A DNA stretch of 41,420 nt from an uncultured Pelagibacteraceae bacterium (GTDB lineage: Bacteria; Pseudomonadota; Alphaproteobacteria; Pelagibacterales; Pelagibacteraceae). The stretch covers positions 1 to 41,420 of the forward strand of contig CABZNY010000009.1 of assembly GCA_902527265.1 (NCBI GenBank). The letters run 5' to 3'. The position numbers and the translations under genes are program-made. Below are positions 15,839 through 24,276 of this stretch, in pieces; position 1 is the stretch's first letter, and the number at the start of each line of letters is the position of its first letter. The notes under the pieces are model-generated. The model was not told the DNA's origin, did no database searches, and worked only from the letters and a program-made list of their open reading frames with translations.

Positions 15839-17338
15839 TTAATTAATTTTTTTTAACGTTTTATATATATGCCATATAATTATAAGAATAGTTGTAGCTA
15901 AGATACAGGCTGTGAGAGCTCTGTCCCATAAAAATTCCCAAGAACCATTGCTTAATAATAAAGATCTTCTCAAATTTTCTTCCATCAAACCACCTAGCAC
16001 AAAGGCAAGTATCAAAGGTGGCATAGGAAAATCATATAATCTTAGAAATGTAGCAACAACTGCAATTCCAATCATTAAATAAATATCAAAGTTATTAAAT
16101 GACATTACATAAATTCCAGTAATAGAAAAAAATAGGATTAACGGTATTAGATAATTTTTTGGGACTGCTAGAATTCTAGCTATGTAAGGAATAAGAGGTA
16201 AATTTAGAATTAATAAAATTACCATCCCAATATACATTGACATAATTATGGACCAAAAAATCTCAGGGTTTGTCATATACAATCTTGGTCCAGGTTGAAC
16301 TCCAAAACCTAATAAAGCCCCTAACATTACGGCAGTGGTTCCACTGCCAGGTATACCTAAAGTAAGCATCGGAACAAATGATCCTGAACATGCTGCATTA
16401 TTTGCAGTTTCTGGTGCAGATAATCCATTTACACTCCCCTTACCAAATTTTTCTTTTTCTTCATCGTTAACAATATTTCTTTCCATTCCGTAAGCTAAAA
16501 AAGAAGCAATAGTAGCCCCTGCTCCAGGCAAAACCCCAATTAAAAAACCAATTACTGATGACCTAGGTATTGTCTTGTACATTTTGGTTCTTTCTTCTTT
16601 ATTAATTTTAATTGAACCAAGTTCAGTCAATGACACTTGTTTAGCAGCACTTGTAGGATCATTTCTTTTCAAGATTATTGTTAAGGCCTCACTCATCGCA
16701 AAAGTTGCCATAACAACAAGAACAAAGCTAATTCCATCCGTTAAATTCATATTATTAAATGTAAATCTTGTAATATCAGATAAGCTATCTTGACCAACAG
16801 ATGCCAACATTAAACCAAGTACTACCATCATCATAGCTTTTAAAAATTGACCTTTGGATGAAAAAGCTGCAATTGCGGTCAAACCTAAAATCATTAATGC
16901 AAAGTAATCTGGTGATCTAAATGATAAGCTTACTTTTGATAAACTTGGAGCCATAAATAATAGATAAATGGCAGATAATGTTCCACCAGCAAAAGAACTC
17001 CAAGCAGCAATTGCTAAAGCTTTTCCCGCTTTACCTTGTTGAGCCATTGGGTAACCATCAAATGAAGTTGCAACCGTACCTGGAACACCAGGTGCGTTTA
17101 ATAGTATTGATGATGTAGAGCCTCCAAATACTGCTCCATAATAAACTCCTGCCATTAAAATTAAACCAGTTGCAGGATCAAAACCATAAGTAATTGGTAT
17201 CATTAAAGCTATCGCCGTCATTGGGCCAAGTCCTGGCAACATTCCAATAATTGTTCCAAAAAAACAGCCAAGCATTACCATTAAAATATTTTGTAAAGTT
17301 AGTGCAGTTGTTAAACCAATTAGAATTCCTTCAATCAT
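15839..17338 (-). CDS. tctA: Tripartite tricarboxylate transporter large permease (TctA)
   Basis: 499 residues and about 12 membrane segments, the conducting subunit of a TTT system. Seen: LGCFFGTIIGMLPGLGPMTAIALMIP (residues ~22-47), the TctA signature, YGAVFGGSTSSILLNAPGVPGTVATSFDGYPMA, and the second internal repeat GFLIGVLPGAGATIASFLAYGMER with FVPMLTLGIPGSGTTAVMLGALL. Secondary active uptake of a tricarboxylate or other carboxylate driven by an ion gradient is the family role; the substrate is not determined by sequence. It overlaps tctB by 4 bp. Confidence 0.95.
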   Translation of the reverse strand: MIEGILIGLTTALTLQNILMVMLGCFFGTIIGMLPGLGPMTAIALMIPITYGFDPATGLILMAGVYYGAVFGGSTSSILLNAPGVPGTVATSFDGYPMAQQGKAGKALAIAAWSSFAGGTLSAIYLLFMAPSLSKVSLSFRSPDYFALMILGLTAIAAFSSKGQFLKAMMMVVLGLMLASVGQDSLSDITRFTFNNMNLTDGISFVLVVMATFAMSEALTIILKRNDPTSAAKQVSLTELGSIKINKEERTKMYKTIPRSSVIGFLIGVLPGAGATIASFLAYGMERNIVNDEEKEKFGKGSVNGLSAPETANNAACSGSFVPMLTLGIPGSGTTAVMLGALLGFGVQPGPRLYMTNPEIFWSIIMSMYIGMVILLILNLPLIPYIARILAVPKNYLIPLILFFSITGIYVMSFNNFDIYLMIGIAVVATFLRLYDFPMPPLILAFVLGGLMEENLRRSLLLSNGSWEFLWDRALTACILATTILIIIWHIYKTLKKIN

Positions 17339-17805
17339 CCCATAACTCCAATTGATTGTAAGAATGGATCTCTTAAATAAATATCAAGAACGCCATGAAG
17401 CAAATACATAAAAGCTGCTACAAAAGGAAAAGACAATATGAACATTAAGACCCATCTTCTCTCTCCTAAAAAATAATATGATGAAAACAAAAATAATGAT
17501 GTTGCTAAAAAATAACCAACTTTTAAGATTGTAGCACCATAAATTATCGCAATAATAATAAGTATTACTGTTTTTTTATATTCTAAAGTTTTATGTTGAA
17601 CTTTTATTGTATAAGGATCTGGTAAAATTAGTTTTAATCCTGAAAAAAAAAGGCCTGCATAACCTAGATAAATTGGGAATGTTCTTGCATTAAAAGGTGC
17701 ATTTTCGTCGAATGCAAAAACTTGAATTTGATAAGCTGTATATAAATAAAATGCTGAAAATATAAAAAAGAGCAGTGATATAACTTTTGTAGTATTTATA
17801 TTCAC
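17335..17805 (-). CDS. tctB: Tripartite tricarboxylate transporter small permease (TctB)
   Basis: A 156-residue, four-helix membrane protein in the expected position between tctC and tctA. Seen: FNARTFPIYLGYAGLFFSGLKL, which matches the TctB pattern (A-x-x-FP), then helices at ~75-95, 97-115 and 117-136. The start is a GTG at 17803-17805, and there is no other in-frame ATG before the first helix. This GTG lies inside the 5' arm of a 14-bp stem-loop that ends in six U residues, so translation start and transcript end may be linked. Confidence 0.85.
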   Translation of the reverse strand: MNINTTKVISLLFFIFSAFYLYTAYQIQVFAFDENAPFNARTFPIYLGYAGLFFSGLKLILPDPYTIKVQHKTLEYKKTVILIIIAIIYGATILKVGYFLATSLFLFSSYYFLGERRWVLMFILSFPFVAAFMYLLHGVLDIYLRDPFLQSIGVMG

Positions 17806-17810
17806 TGCTC
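17770..17810 (-). terminator. Stem-loop with U-tract covering the tctB start codon
   Basis: On the minus strand GAGCAGTGAATATAA (17810-17796) pairs with TTATATCACTGCTC (17783-17770): 14 base pairs with a single bulged A and a 12-nt loop, followed by UUUUUU (complement of 17764-17769). The form is that of an intrinsic terminator, but the tctB GTG start is part of the 5' arm and the stem lies within the first dozen codons. It may act as an attenuator that lowers tctBA relative to tctC, or as a translational switch. A weaker palindrome TAATCTTTTAAGATTA (17821-17836) overlaps the tctC stop. Confidence 0.7.
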
Positions 17811-17833
17811 TAATTTTTAATAATCTTTTAAGA

Positions 17834-18814
17834 TTATATAACTCCTAATTTCTTCATAAGAGCTGTCATTTCTTCAGTTTGTTTTTCTAAGAAAGAAACA
17901 AACTTACCTTCTGGATTATAAATATTAACCCATGCATTTCTTGCTCTAACAGTTTCCCATTCAGAAGTTTTTTGTACATCACCTAACATTTTAGCAATTT
18001 TAGATTTATCTGCACTACTCATTCCTGGAGGTCCAAAGAAACCTCTCCAGTTAACAAATTGCACATCATAACCTTGTTCTTTAAGAGTTGGTGCATCTGG
18101 AGCATCAGAAACTCTTGAAGGAGCTGTAATACCAATAATTCTTACTTGGTCTCTTGCACCCATAAGCTCACCTAAACCAGTAGAGATAATTTGTGTTTCC
18201 CCAGATAAAAGTCCAGCTAAAGCTTTTCCACCAGCATCATAAGGAATATAAGCAACATCATTTGGATTAGCACCAGCAGCCTGGAAAGCTAAAGCACCAA
18301 TTAAATGGTCCATACTTCCTCTTACTGATCCACCAGCCATTTTAATAGAGCTTGCATCTTTTTTATATGCATCAACTACATCTTTAAAATTTTTATAAGG
18401 TGAATTTTTTGCAACTGCTATTGCACCATAATCTCCAATAACACCAGCTATTGGCACAACATCTTTATAAGATAAAGTTCCACTTCCACTTACATAACCT
18501 TTGTGTCTTGTAATTGATCTTAATACTAATGGTGTTGATTGAACTAAGACTGTATTTGCAGGCTTATTATTAATCATGTAAGCTAATGCTTTTCCACCAC
18601 CACCACCTGACATATTTTCAAATGATGCACTTTTTAACATACCAGCTTTTGTTAAAGCTTCTCCAGTGCCTCTAGCAGTTCCATCCCAACCACCACCAGC
18701 ACCACCACCAATTACAAAGTGCAATTTATCAATTGCTATTGAACTAGTTGTTGTTGCTGAAAGTATAAGAATTGCTGAGAATAAAACTGAAATTATTGAT
18801 TTAATTAGTTTCAT
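17834..18814 (-). CDS. tctC: Tripartite tricarboxylate transporter binding protein (TctC/Bug family)
   Basis: Periplasmic binding protein of 326 residues with a signal peptide (VLFSAILILSATTTSSIA, cut near residue 28). Seen: LHFVIGGGAGGGWDGTARGTGEAL, the glycine-rich first binding loop of the Bug family, a second loop FENMSGGGGGKALAYM, KMAGGSVRGSMDHL, and YIPYDAGGKALAGLLSGETQ, typical of TctC. A strong AGGAG ribosome-binding site (complement of 18823-18827) and a consensus promoter precede it. It is the first gene of tctCBA and is separated from tctB by stem-loop structures. The ligand may be citrate or another carboxylate; Bug proteins are too variable to say. Confidence 0.93.
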   Translation of the reverse strand: MKLIKSIISVLFSAILILSATTTSSIAIDKLHFVIGGGAGGGWDGTARGTGEALTKAGMLKSASFENMSGGGGGKALAYMINNKPANTVLVQSTPLVLRSITRHKGYVSGSGTLSYKDVVPIAGVIGDYGAIAVAKNSPYKNFKDVVDAYKKDASSIKMAGGSVRGSMDHLIGALAFQAAGANPNDVAYIPYDAGGKALAGLLSGETQIISTGLGELMGARDQVRIIGITAPSRVSDAPDAPTLKEQGYDVQFVNWRGFFGPPGMSSADKSKIAKMLGDVQKTSEWETVRARNAWVNIYNPEGKFVSFLEKQTEEMTALMKKLGVI

Positions 18815-18846
18815 TATTTTTTCTCCTATTATAATTATAATTAGTT

Positions 18847-18875
18847 ATTAAACATAAATTAAAATTCAGTGTCAA
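18847..18875 (-). promoter_or_regulatory. Probable sigma-70-type promoter of tctCBA
   Basis: On the minus strand a perfect TTGACA (18870-18875) and TTTAAT (18847-18852) are spaced 17 nt apart, upstream of the AGGAG and ATG of tctC. It has the same -10 and spacing as the proposed dctP promoter at 6683-6711. Confidence 0.6.
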
Positions 18876-18902
18876 TGAGGATTTATTATTTAAATATTAA
18901 AC

Positions 18903-19985
18903 GTGATTCCATTTAAAAAATTATTAAATGAGCTTAACATTAGTTATAAGGCTTTAATCATAGGGGTAATAGGGGGTTATATTGGAACTCTAATTGGTCT
19001 TCCTTTGCCTTGGTTGCTAGGTGCTTTAGGTTTAAATCTGTGTATTGCTTTTACTAATTTTAAAATTGAATTCTCAACAAAATTACTTAATCCAGTATTT
19101 CTGATGGTTGGTATTATTTTAGGCGGAACATTGAATGTATCTTTATTATATAAAATTCATTTATGGATATTCTCATCTGTGGCTATGGTTGTTTGTACTG
19201 TAGTCAGCACTATTTTAGCAGGATACTATTTTGTTAAAGTTTGTAAATTTGATAAGTTTATTGCAACACTTGCCGCACTACCTGGGGCATTTATCCCAAT
19301 AGCTGCAGCACTTTTAGAGTATGGAAAAAAAGAAAATCATAAACAAGTTTTAATTCCTCAGGCTACGAGAGTTATATTTATTGTAAGTTTTGTACCTATA
19401 TTATTTATTAGCAAGTTAGGATTTTCCGAAATTGCAGGATATAATTATGAAAATATTTACGATCTAAGATATTTTTTAGAAATTATTTTTTTAATAGTTA
19501 TTTGTTATTTATTTTCTAAATTGCTCAAAAAATTTAATATCCCTTCACCTATACTTGTTGGTGCAATGGCCTTATCTGGCTTATTTTATACTTTTGAGAT
19601 TGTTAACTCTAGATTCCCAGATACAGTAATAAATATAGCTTTCATTTTTTTGGGTACTGCTCTTGGAAGTAGACTAAATGGATTAAAGCTAAAAGAATTA
19701 TTCTTTTATATCTTTCACGGTTTAATTGTTTGTTCTATTTTAGTTATTGTTGCGATGATTACAGCTTACTTTCTTCAGTATTTAGGATTTGATTTTATTC
19801 CAACTTTTTTAAGTTTTGCTCCTGGAGGAATTCATGAAATGGTTGTGATTAGCGTTGCCTATAATATTGATCCTATTTTTGTAAGTTATCATCATTTTTT
19901 AAGAATATTAATAATTGTAGCTTTTTTACCATTTTTGCTAAAAAAATTTGGGAACAACTCTATTAAAAATACAAAGTTTAAATAA
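18903..19985 (+). CDS. AbrB-family membrane protein (PF05145 type permease)
   Basis: A 360-residue integral membrane protein with about ten hydrophobic segments arranged as two repeats. Seen: GGYIGTLIGLPLPWLLGALGLNL near residue 24 and the matching second half KLLKKFNIPSPILVGAMALSGLFYTF near 215, plus LAALPGAFIPIAAALLEYG and its counterpart SFAPGGIHEMVVISVAYNIDP. These are the marks of the AbrB membrane family, sometimes labelled as putative ammonia monooxygenase although there is no enzymatic basis for that. The start is GTG at 18903. It diverges from tctC and overlaps the convergent tauE gene by 8 bp. Probably a permease; the substrate is unknown. Confidence 0.85.
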   Translation: MIPFKKLLNELNISYKALIIGVIGGYIGTLIGLPLPWLLGALGLNLCIAFTNFKIEFSTKLLNPVFLMVGIILGGTLNVSLLYKIHLWIFSSVAMVVCTVVSTILAGYYFVKVCKFDKFIATLAALPGAFIPIAAALLEYGKKENHKQVLIPQATRVIFIVSFVPILFISKLGFSEIAGYNYENIYDLRYFLEIIFLIVICYLFSKLLKKFNIPSPILVGAMALSGLFYTFEIVNSRFPDTVINIAFIFLGTALGSRLNGLKLKELFFYIFHGLIVCSILVIVAMITAYFLQYLGFDFIPTFLSFAPGGIHEMVVISVAYNIDPIFVSYHHFLRILIIVAFLPFLLKKFGNNSIKNTKFK

Positions 19986-20721
19986 AATCAAATATTAACT
20001 TTGTACTACTGACAAGAATTAAACCATAGATAATGTTGTAAAACAAATTTTCCTCTATAATTTTAAGCAATTGATAACCGATAAATATTCCAATTAAAGC
20101 CAATGGAAAAAGTGAGACAGATTGAAATAAGGTATCAAAATTCATCATTGATAGATAAATATACAAAGGTAGCTTTATTAAGTTAACACAACTAAAAAAG
20201 ATAATTCTCGTTCCTACATATATTTCTTTTTTTAACCTTAATGGAAGTAAATAAAGACTTGTGGGTGTTCCGCCAGCATGCACACAAAAACTAGAAAATC
20301 CTGCAATAGATGAACAAATAGCACCCTTCAAAAAGTTTTGCTTGGCTGGAACTGTTTTTTCTTTTTTAAACAGAAAGTAGTGCCCAGCAAATATAAATCC
20401 CATTATTCCAACTATTAATTTAAGTAAATCCTCGGAAAAATGATTGAATGTTAAGGAACCAATTACAATCCCTATTGCCGCAAACGGTACAATTACTTTC
20501 AATATACTAAAATTAAACTCTCTTCTAAATCTGTAAACAGCAATCATGTCTGAAAAAATTAAAATAGGTAGAATAATTGCTAATGCCTGCTGTAATGGCA
20601 TTACAACTGTCATCAATGGGACTGATATTAATGATATAGAACCACCTAAACCTGATTTTGCAATACCATACAAAATAATTGCCGGAACTACACTTATGAA
20701 AAAAAGGAAATTGATTTCCAT
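19978..20721 (-). CDS. TauE/SafE family membrane transporter (second copy)
   Basis: 247 residues, about eight membrane segments. Seen: GIAKSGLGGSISLISVPLMTVVMPLQQALAIILPILIFSD in the first repeat and GFSSFCVHAGGTPTSLYLLP at the start of the second (residues ~140-159), typical of TauE/SafE. It is only distantly like the copy at 622-1452. Its start overlaps the stop of the GT9 gene by one base (TAATG), so it is co-translated with it. The transported anion is unknown. Confidence 0.85.
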   Translation of the reverse strand: MEINFLFFISVVPAIILYGIAKSGLGGSISLISVPLMTVVMPLQQALAIILPILIFSDMIAVYRFRREFNFSILKVIVPFAAIGIVIGSLTFNHFSEDLLKLIVGIMGFIFAGHYFLFKKEKTVPAKQNFLKGAICSSIAGFSSFCVHAGGTPTSLYLLPLRLKKEIYVGTRIIFFSCVNLIKLPLYIYLSMMNFDTLFQSVSLFPLALIGIFIGYQLLKIIEENLFYNIIYGLILVSSTKLIFDFI

Positions 20722-21662
20722 TAATTGAAAGATTTTATAAAATATTCAAATACTTTTTCGGCAGATAATTTATTTAAGTCTGTTACTTGAATTGCTTTAA
20801 AATTTTCTCTCTCTATACTTACTTTATAAGCAGTAGTATGAGAGCCGAATAAAGCTAAACCATTAGAATCCAAGTGTGCTGCTATATGTGCAGGTCCAGT
20901 GTCATTTGCTACAACGAAAGAACTATCTTTTATTAATGTAGCAAGCTCAGAAATATATAAAGATCTATTTTCTTTTAAAATTGAAATCGCATTAATTTCT
21001 TTTGTCATATTAATTTCATCAGGACCTGGAGCTACAATAATTTTATATTCATCTTTAAATTTATTCTTAATTAAATCTATAAGTTTATTATAATTAGGCC
21101 ATTTTTTAATCTGTAAATGTGGAGAGCAAAAAGGAAATAAAATTATATATTTATTTAAATCAAATTTTTTTTTTATATTTTCAATATTGGAACAAGCCCA
21201 CTTAAAATCAGGAAACATAGTATTTTTAGTATTAACTCCAGATGTTTCTAATTGATGTTTAAATCTTTCTAAAACGGGATTTTTATCAAATTCATCCTTG
21301 GATTTATCTTTTGGTAAAGTGGTTTCAGAAGACGACCAAACAAGATTGCTAGCATTTGGGAACAATATTTTCTTATAGAAATTTGAACGAGAAGAATTTT
21401 GTAAATCAAAAACTTTTATAAATTTATATTTTTTTAATTTGCGCATGAGATTGAATAAATAAATCAGATTAAATCTTGATAATCTCTTATCCAAAATTAT
21501 GTCCTCTAAATATGGATTTTTTTTGAAAAGATCAATGTAAGGCTTTGATGTTAATAAATAGACTTTATCATCTTTATGAAAATCAGAAATATCTTGAATT
21601 GCACCGCTCGCTTGGGCTATATCACCTAAAGATCCATGTTTAATTATAAGAATATTAGACAT
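20721..21662 (-). CDS. Glycosyltransferase family 9 (heptosyltransferase-like)
   Basis: A 313-residue inverting GT-B enzyme. Seen: N-terminal ILIIKHGSLGDIAQASGAIQDI, the GSLGD loop of heptosyltransferases; a central YIILFPFCSPHLQIKKWP with the sugar-nucleotide-contacting lysine region; and FVVANDTGPAHIAAHLDSNGLALFGSH, the ADP-heptose-binding signature with D-TGPAH. It probably adds heptose or a related sugar to the lipopolysaccharide core at the inner membrane. A DUF6165 gene diverges 32 bp away, a pairing common near LPS-core genes. Confidence 0.9.
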   Translation of the reverse strand: MSNILIIKHGSLGDIAQASGAIQDISDFHKDDKVYLLTSKPYIDLFKKNPYLEDIILDKRLSRFNLIYLFNLMRKLKKYKFIKVFDLQNSSRSNFYKKILFPNASNLVWSSSETTLPKDKSKDEFDKNPVLERFKHQLETSGVNTKNTMFPDFKWACSNIENIKKKFDLNKYIILFPFCSPHLQIKKWPNYNKLIDLIKNKFKDEYKIIVAPGPDEINMTKEINAISILKENRSLYISELATLIKDSSFVVANDTGPAHIAAHLDSNGLALFGSHTTAYKVSIERENFKAIQVTDLNKLSAEKVFEYFIKSFN

Positions 21663-21694
21663 ATTTTTAACAACTTAACACACTATGTTTATAT

Positions 21695-22084
21695 ATGAAT
21701 AAAATTTTAGTTGAAGTATCTGTAGGTGAACTTTTAGATAAAATCTCAATTTTAGAAATCAAAAAAGAAAAAATTAAAGACTCAGATAAATTAATATTTA
21801 TTAATGATGAATATCTAGTTTTAACAAAACAATTAGATGAAAACATAATTTTAAAAGATGAATTAAAAAAACTTTATGAAGAATTAAAGGCAATAAATGC
21901 AAAACTTTGGGATATTGAAGATAAAAAAAGAATGTGTGAAAAAAATAGTGATTTTGGTGAAAATTTTATAAAACTATCAAGAGATGTTCATTTTCTAAAT
22001 GATGATAGAGCAAAAATTAAATTAGCAATAAACGATAAAACTGGTTCAAAGATAAAAGAGATTAAACAATACACAAACTATTAA
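21695..22084 (+). CDS. DUF6165 family protein
   Basis: A 129-residue, mainly helical and strongly charged protein. Seen: N-terminal ILVEVSVGELLDKISILEIKKEKI and C-terminal LSRDVHFLNDDRAKIKLAIND, which match the DUF6165 pattern. No membrane segment or enzyme motif is visible; a long central coiled-coil-like region (residues ~35-85) is rich in Lys and Glu. Family members are often found beside glycosyltransferase genes, as here with GT9. Molecular role unknown. The stop overlaps the convergent nitrilase gene stop by 4 bp. Confidence 0.75.
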   Translation: MNKILVEVSVGELLDKISILEIKKEKIKDSDKLIFINDEYLVLTKQLDENIILKDELKKLYEELKAINAKLWDIEDKKRMCEKNSDFGENFIKLSRDVHFLNDDRAKIKLAINDKTGSKIKEIKQYTNY

Positions 22085-22866
22085 AGCATACTTGGAATAA
22101 CTTTTCTTAAATCCATAGCTATTTTTGGAATTATATTTGAATATATAATTCCTTTACCAACTTTCTTAAGAGCCATTATTTTACCATCGGGTGAAATAAT
22201 AACTGTATGCCCAAAAGTTTCTCTTTTAATCGTATTTTTTCCTGTTTGATTAGGTGCAAAAATATAACAAAAGTTTTCAATTGCTCTTGCTTGTAATAGA
22301 GTTAACCAATGTCTTTGACCGGTTGTTTTAGTAAATGCAGATGGAACAGTAATAAAACTTAGATTTCTTTTTGATAAATTTCTATAAAGTTCTGGAAATC
22401 TTAAATCATAACAAATTGAAAGACCTATTTTTCCCCAGGGTAATTTAGCTGATACTAATTTTTTACCTGCCTTAAATACTTTACTTTCTTTATGTTGTTC
22501 TTTTTTTGAAACTTTAACATCAAACATATTTATTTTATCATAATAAGTATTTATTTTACCCTTAGGTCCAATAAGAATTGATCTGTTTCTTAATTTGCTT
22601 TTTTCTTTAATGCACATTGAGCCAAGAAGTATCCATTTCTTCTTTGTTTTAGCTATAAATTTTACTTTTTTTATTATTGGATCATGTTTCATTTCATATG
22701 AATATTTAAATAAATTATTTTTGTCAGCAGACATCAATGAAGAAGTTTCTGGGGTGATTATTAAGTCTGCTTTATTTACAATTGCTTGATTAATATATTT
22801 TACAATATCTTTAAAATTTTTATTATAATCTTCCCCACTAGATAATTGAATACAAGCTACTTTCAT
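22081..22866 (-). CDS. Carbon-nitrogen hydrolase (nitrilase superfamily, Nit/omega-amidase-like)
   Basis: 261 residues with the full Glu-Lys-Cys catalytic triad: Glu40 (LIITPETSSL), Lys111 (YYDKINMFD) and Cys152 (LSICYDLRFPELYR). The last motif is typical of the Nit1/Nit2 branch, whose members hydrolyse omega-amides of alpha-keto acids or deaminated glutathione. It is cytoplasmic. Its ATG overlaps the stop of the preceding ABC permease by 4 bp (ATGA), so it is translationally coupled to an amino-acid transporter and stands where an ATPase gene might be expected. It may process the imported compound, such as an amide; that is inference. Confidence 0.9.
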   Translation of the reverse strand: MKVACIQLSSGEDYNKNFKDIVKYINQAIVNKADLIITPETSSLMSADKNNLFKYSYEMKHDPIIKKVKFIAKTKKKWILLGSMCIKEKSKLRNRSILIGPKGKINTYYDKINMFDVKVSKKEQHKESKVFKAGKKLVSAKLPWGKIGLSICYDLRFPELYRNLSKRNLSFITVPSAFTKTTGQRHWLTLLQARAIENFCYIFAPNQTGKNTIKRETFGHTVIISPDGKIMALKKVGKGIIYSNIIPKIAMDLRKVIPSML

Positions 22867-23540
22867 GTTTGAAATCCGTATTTTTTTTCTAAATACTTTA
22901 TAATATTGTGAATTATAAATGTAATAAATAAATAAATTATTCCTGCTGTAATAAAAGCCTCAAAAGGTTTAAAAGTTAAAACATTTACTTTTCTAGCCTC
23001 ACCCATTAAATCCATAATTGTTATAACACTTGCAAGTGAAGTACCTTTAAGCATTAATATTATTTCATTCCCATATGCTGGAAGTGATTGTTTTATAGCT
23101 ATTGGCAATTGAATTCTGTAAAAAGTTATTTTTTTTGTTACTCCTAAACTTTGAGCGGCTTCAATGTAACCTTTTTTAATTGTCTGAAATGCTGATCTTA
23201 GTATCTCAGACGTATAAGCTCCTGTATTTAAGGAAAATGCAATAATTGCACACCAGTATGGTTCTTTAATTATTGCCCAAAAAAATGAATTTCTTAATAA
23301 TTCTATATTAGCTAACCCATAATATATTAAATATAATTGAACAAGAAGAGGCGTTCCTCTAAAAAAATAAGAGTAACCATAGGCAAACTTATTAATTATT
23401 GGATTTTTATTAATTCTTAAAATTGCAAAAATTAAACCTATTATTAATCCAAAAAACATTGATGATACTAAAAGTTGAAGAGTGATAACTGCACCACTTA
23501 ATAAGCTGGGAAAAATACTAATCATTAATTTTATATCCAT
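22863..23540 (-). CDS. Amino-acid ABC transporter permease 2 (HisM-like)
   Basis: 225 residues, about five membrane segments. Seen: GAVITLQLLVSSMFFGLIIG at the N-terminus, FFRGTPLLVQLYLIYYG (the FxRGTP motif of polar amino-acid permeases) and the ATPase-contacting EAA loop GYIEAAQSLGVTKKITFYRIQLP (~141-163). It forms a heterodimer with the product of the upstream gene, whose stop overlaps this start by one base. Its coupling ATPase is not encoded nearby. Confidence 0.93.
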   Translation of the reverse strand: MDIKLMISIFPSLLSGAVITLQLLVSSMFFGLIIGLIFAILRINKNPIINKFAYGYSYFFRGTPLLVQLYLIYYGLANIELLRNSFFWAIIKEPYWCAIIAFSLNTGAYTSEILRSAFQTIKKGYIEAAQSLGVTKKITFYRIQLPIAIKQSLPAYGNEIILMLKGTSLASVITIMDLMGEARKVNVLTFKPFEAFITAGIIYLFITFIIHNIIKYLEKKYGFQT

Positions 23541-24232
23541 CAGTATCCTTTGCTATATTTTACTTCTAATTTATTAATTAATTTCATACTTAAGAAAGTA
23601 AGCATTAAGTATAAGACAGCCGCTACAGAATAAAAAAATAAAGGATCTCTAGTTGAACCGGCAGCAATATAAGATTGCCTCATTATTTCTACTAATCCTG
23701 TTACAGAAATTAAAGAAGTATCTTTTAAAGTTATTTGCCAAACATTACTTAGGTTAGGAATTGATAGCCTCAACATTTGCGGTAAAATAATTTTGTAAAA
23801 TTGAATATTTTTTTTAATTCCCAAAACTTTTGAAGCTTCAAATTGACCTTTATCAATTGATAATATAGCTCCTCTAAAAACTTCAGTAGAATAAGCTCCA
23901 GAGATAATCCCAATTGCAAGAGCACCAGTTATAAATGCATTTATTTCAATATAACCATCATACCCAAAAATTGAAGCTACATACATTGCAGCTCCTGTGC
24001 CACCAAAAAACAATAGGTATATTACTAATAGTTCTGGAACCCCTCTAATAATAGTAGTGTAACAATTTCCAATGATATTAAGTGATTTTTTTTTAGATAG
24101 TTTTAAAGGTGTAAATATTAATGCGAATAAAAATCCTATTACCATAGCTGCAATAGAAACAGCAATTGTCATTAGGGTTGCGAAAAACAGTTCGTCTCCC
24201 CAACCAGTATCTCCAAATGATAGAAGTTCCAT
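23540..24232 (-). CDS. Amino-acid ABC transporter permease 1 (HisQ-like)
   Basis: 230 residues, about five membrane segments. Seen: TLMTIAVSIAAMVIGFLFAL, TTIIRGVPELLVIYLLFFGG (the RGVPEL motif typical of HisQ/ArtQ permeases), and the EAA loop GQFEASKVLGIKKNIQFYKIILP. The ATG comes 6 nt after a perfect stem-loop and has no good Shine-Dalgarno sequence, suggesting weaker translation than the binding-protein gene before it. Confidence 0.93.
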   Translation of the reverse strand: MELLSFGDTGWGDELFFATLMTIAVSIAAMVIGFLFALIFTPLKLSKKKSLNIIGNCYTTIIRGVPELLVIYLLFFGGTGAAMYVASIFGYDGYIEINAFITGALAIGIISGAYSTEVFRGAILSIDKGQFEASKVLGIKKNIQFYKIILPQMLRLSIPNLSNVWQITLKDTSLISVTGLVEIMRQSYIAAGSTRDPLFFYSVAAVLYLMLTFLSMKLINKLEVKYSKGY

Positions 24233-24238
24233 ATAGAT

Positions 24239-24263
24239 TGGCGACTATATATTATAGTCGCCA
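24239..24263 (-). promoter_or_regulatory. Stem-loop between ABC binding-protein and permease genes
   Basis: GGCGACTATA (24240-24249) and TATAGTCGCC (24253-24262) form a perfect 10-bp stem with a 3-nt loop, extendable by one T-A pair. There is no U-tract after it on the minus strand, so it is less likely a terminator than a barrier to 3' exonucleases protecting the upstream message, or a translation-limiting structure close to the permease ATG. Confidence 0.7.
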
Positions 24264-24276
24264 TATCTAAAATTAA

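Noticed and set aside
18595..18715. CAC/CCA-rich, repeat-like stretches in tctC
   Set aside because: They encode the glycine-rich ligand-binding loops of the Bug family and are explained by protein function rather than a tandem repeat.
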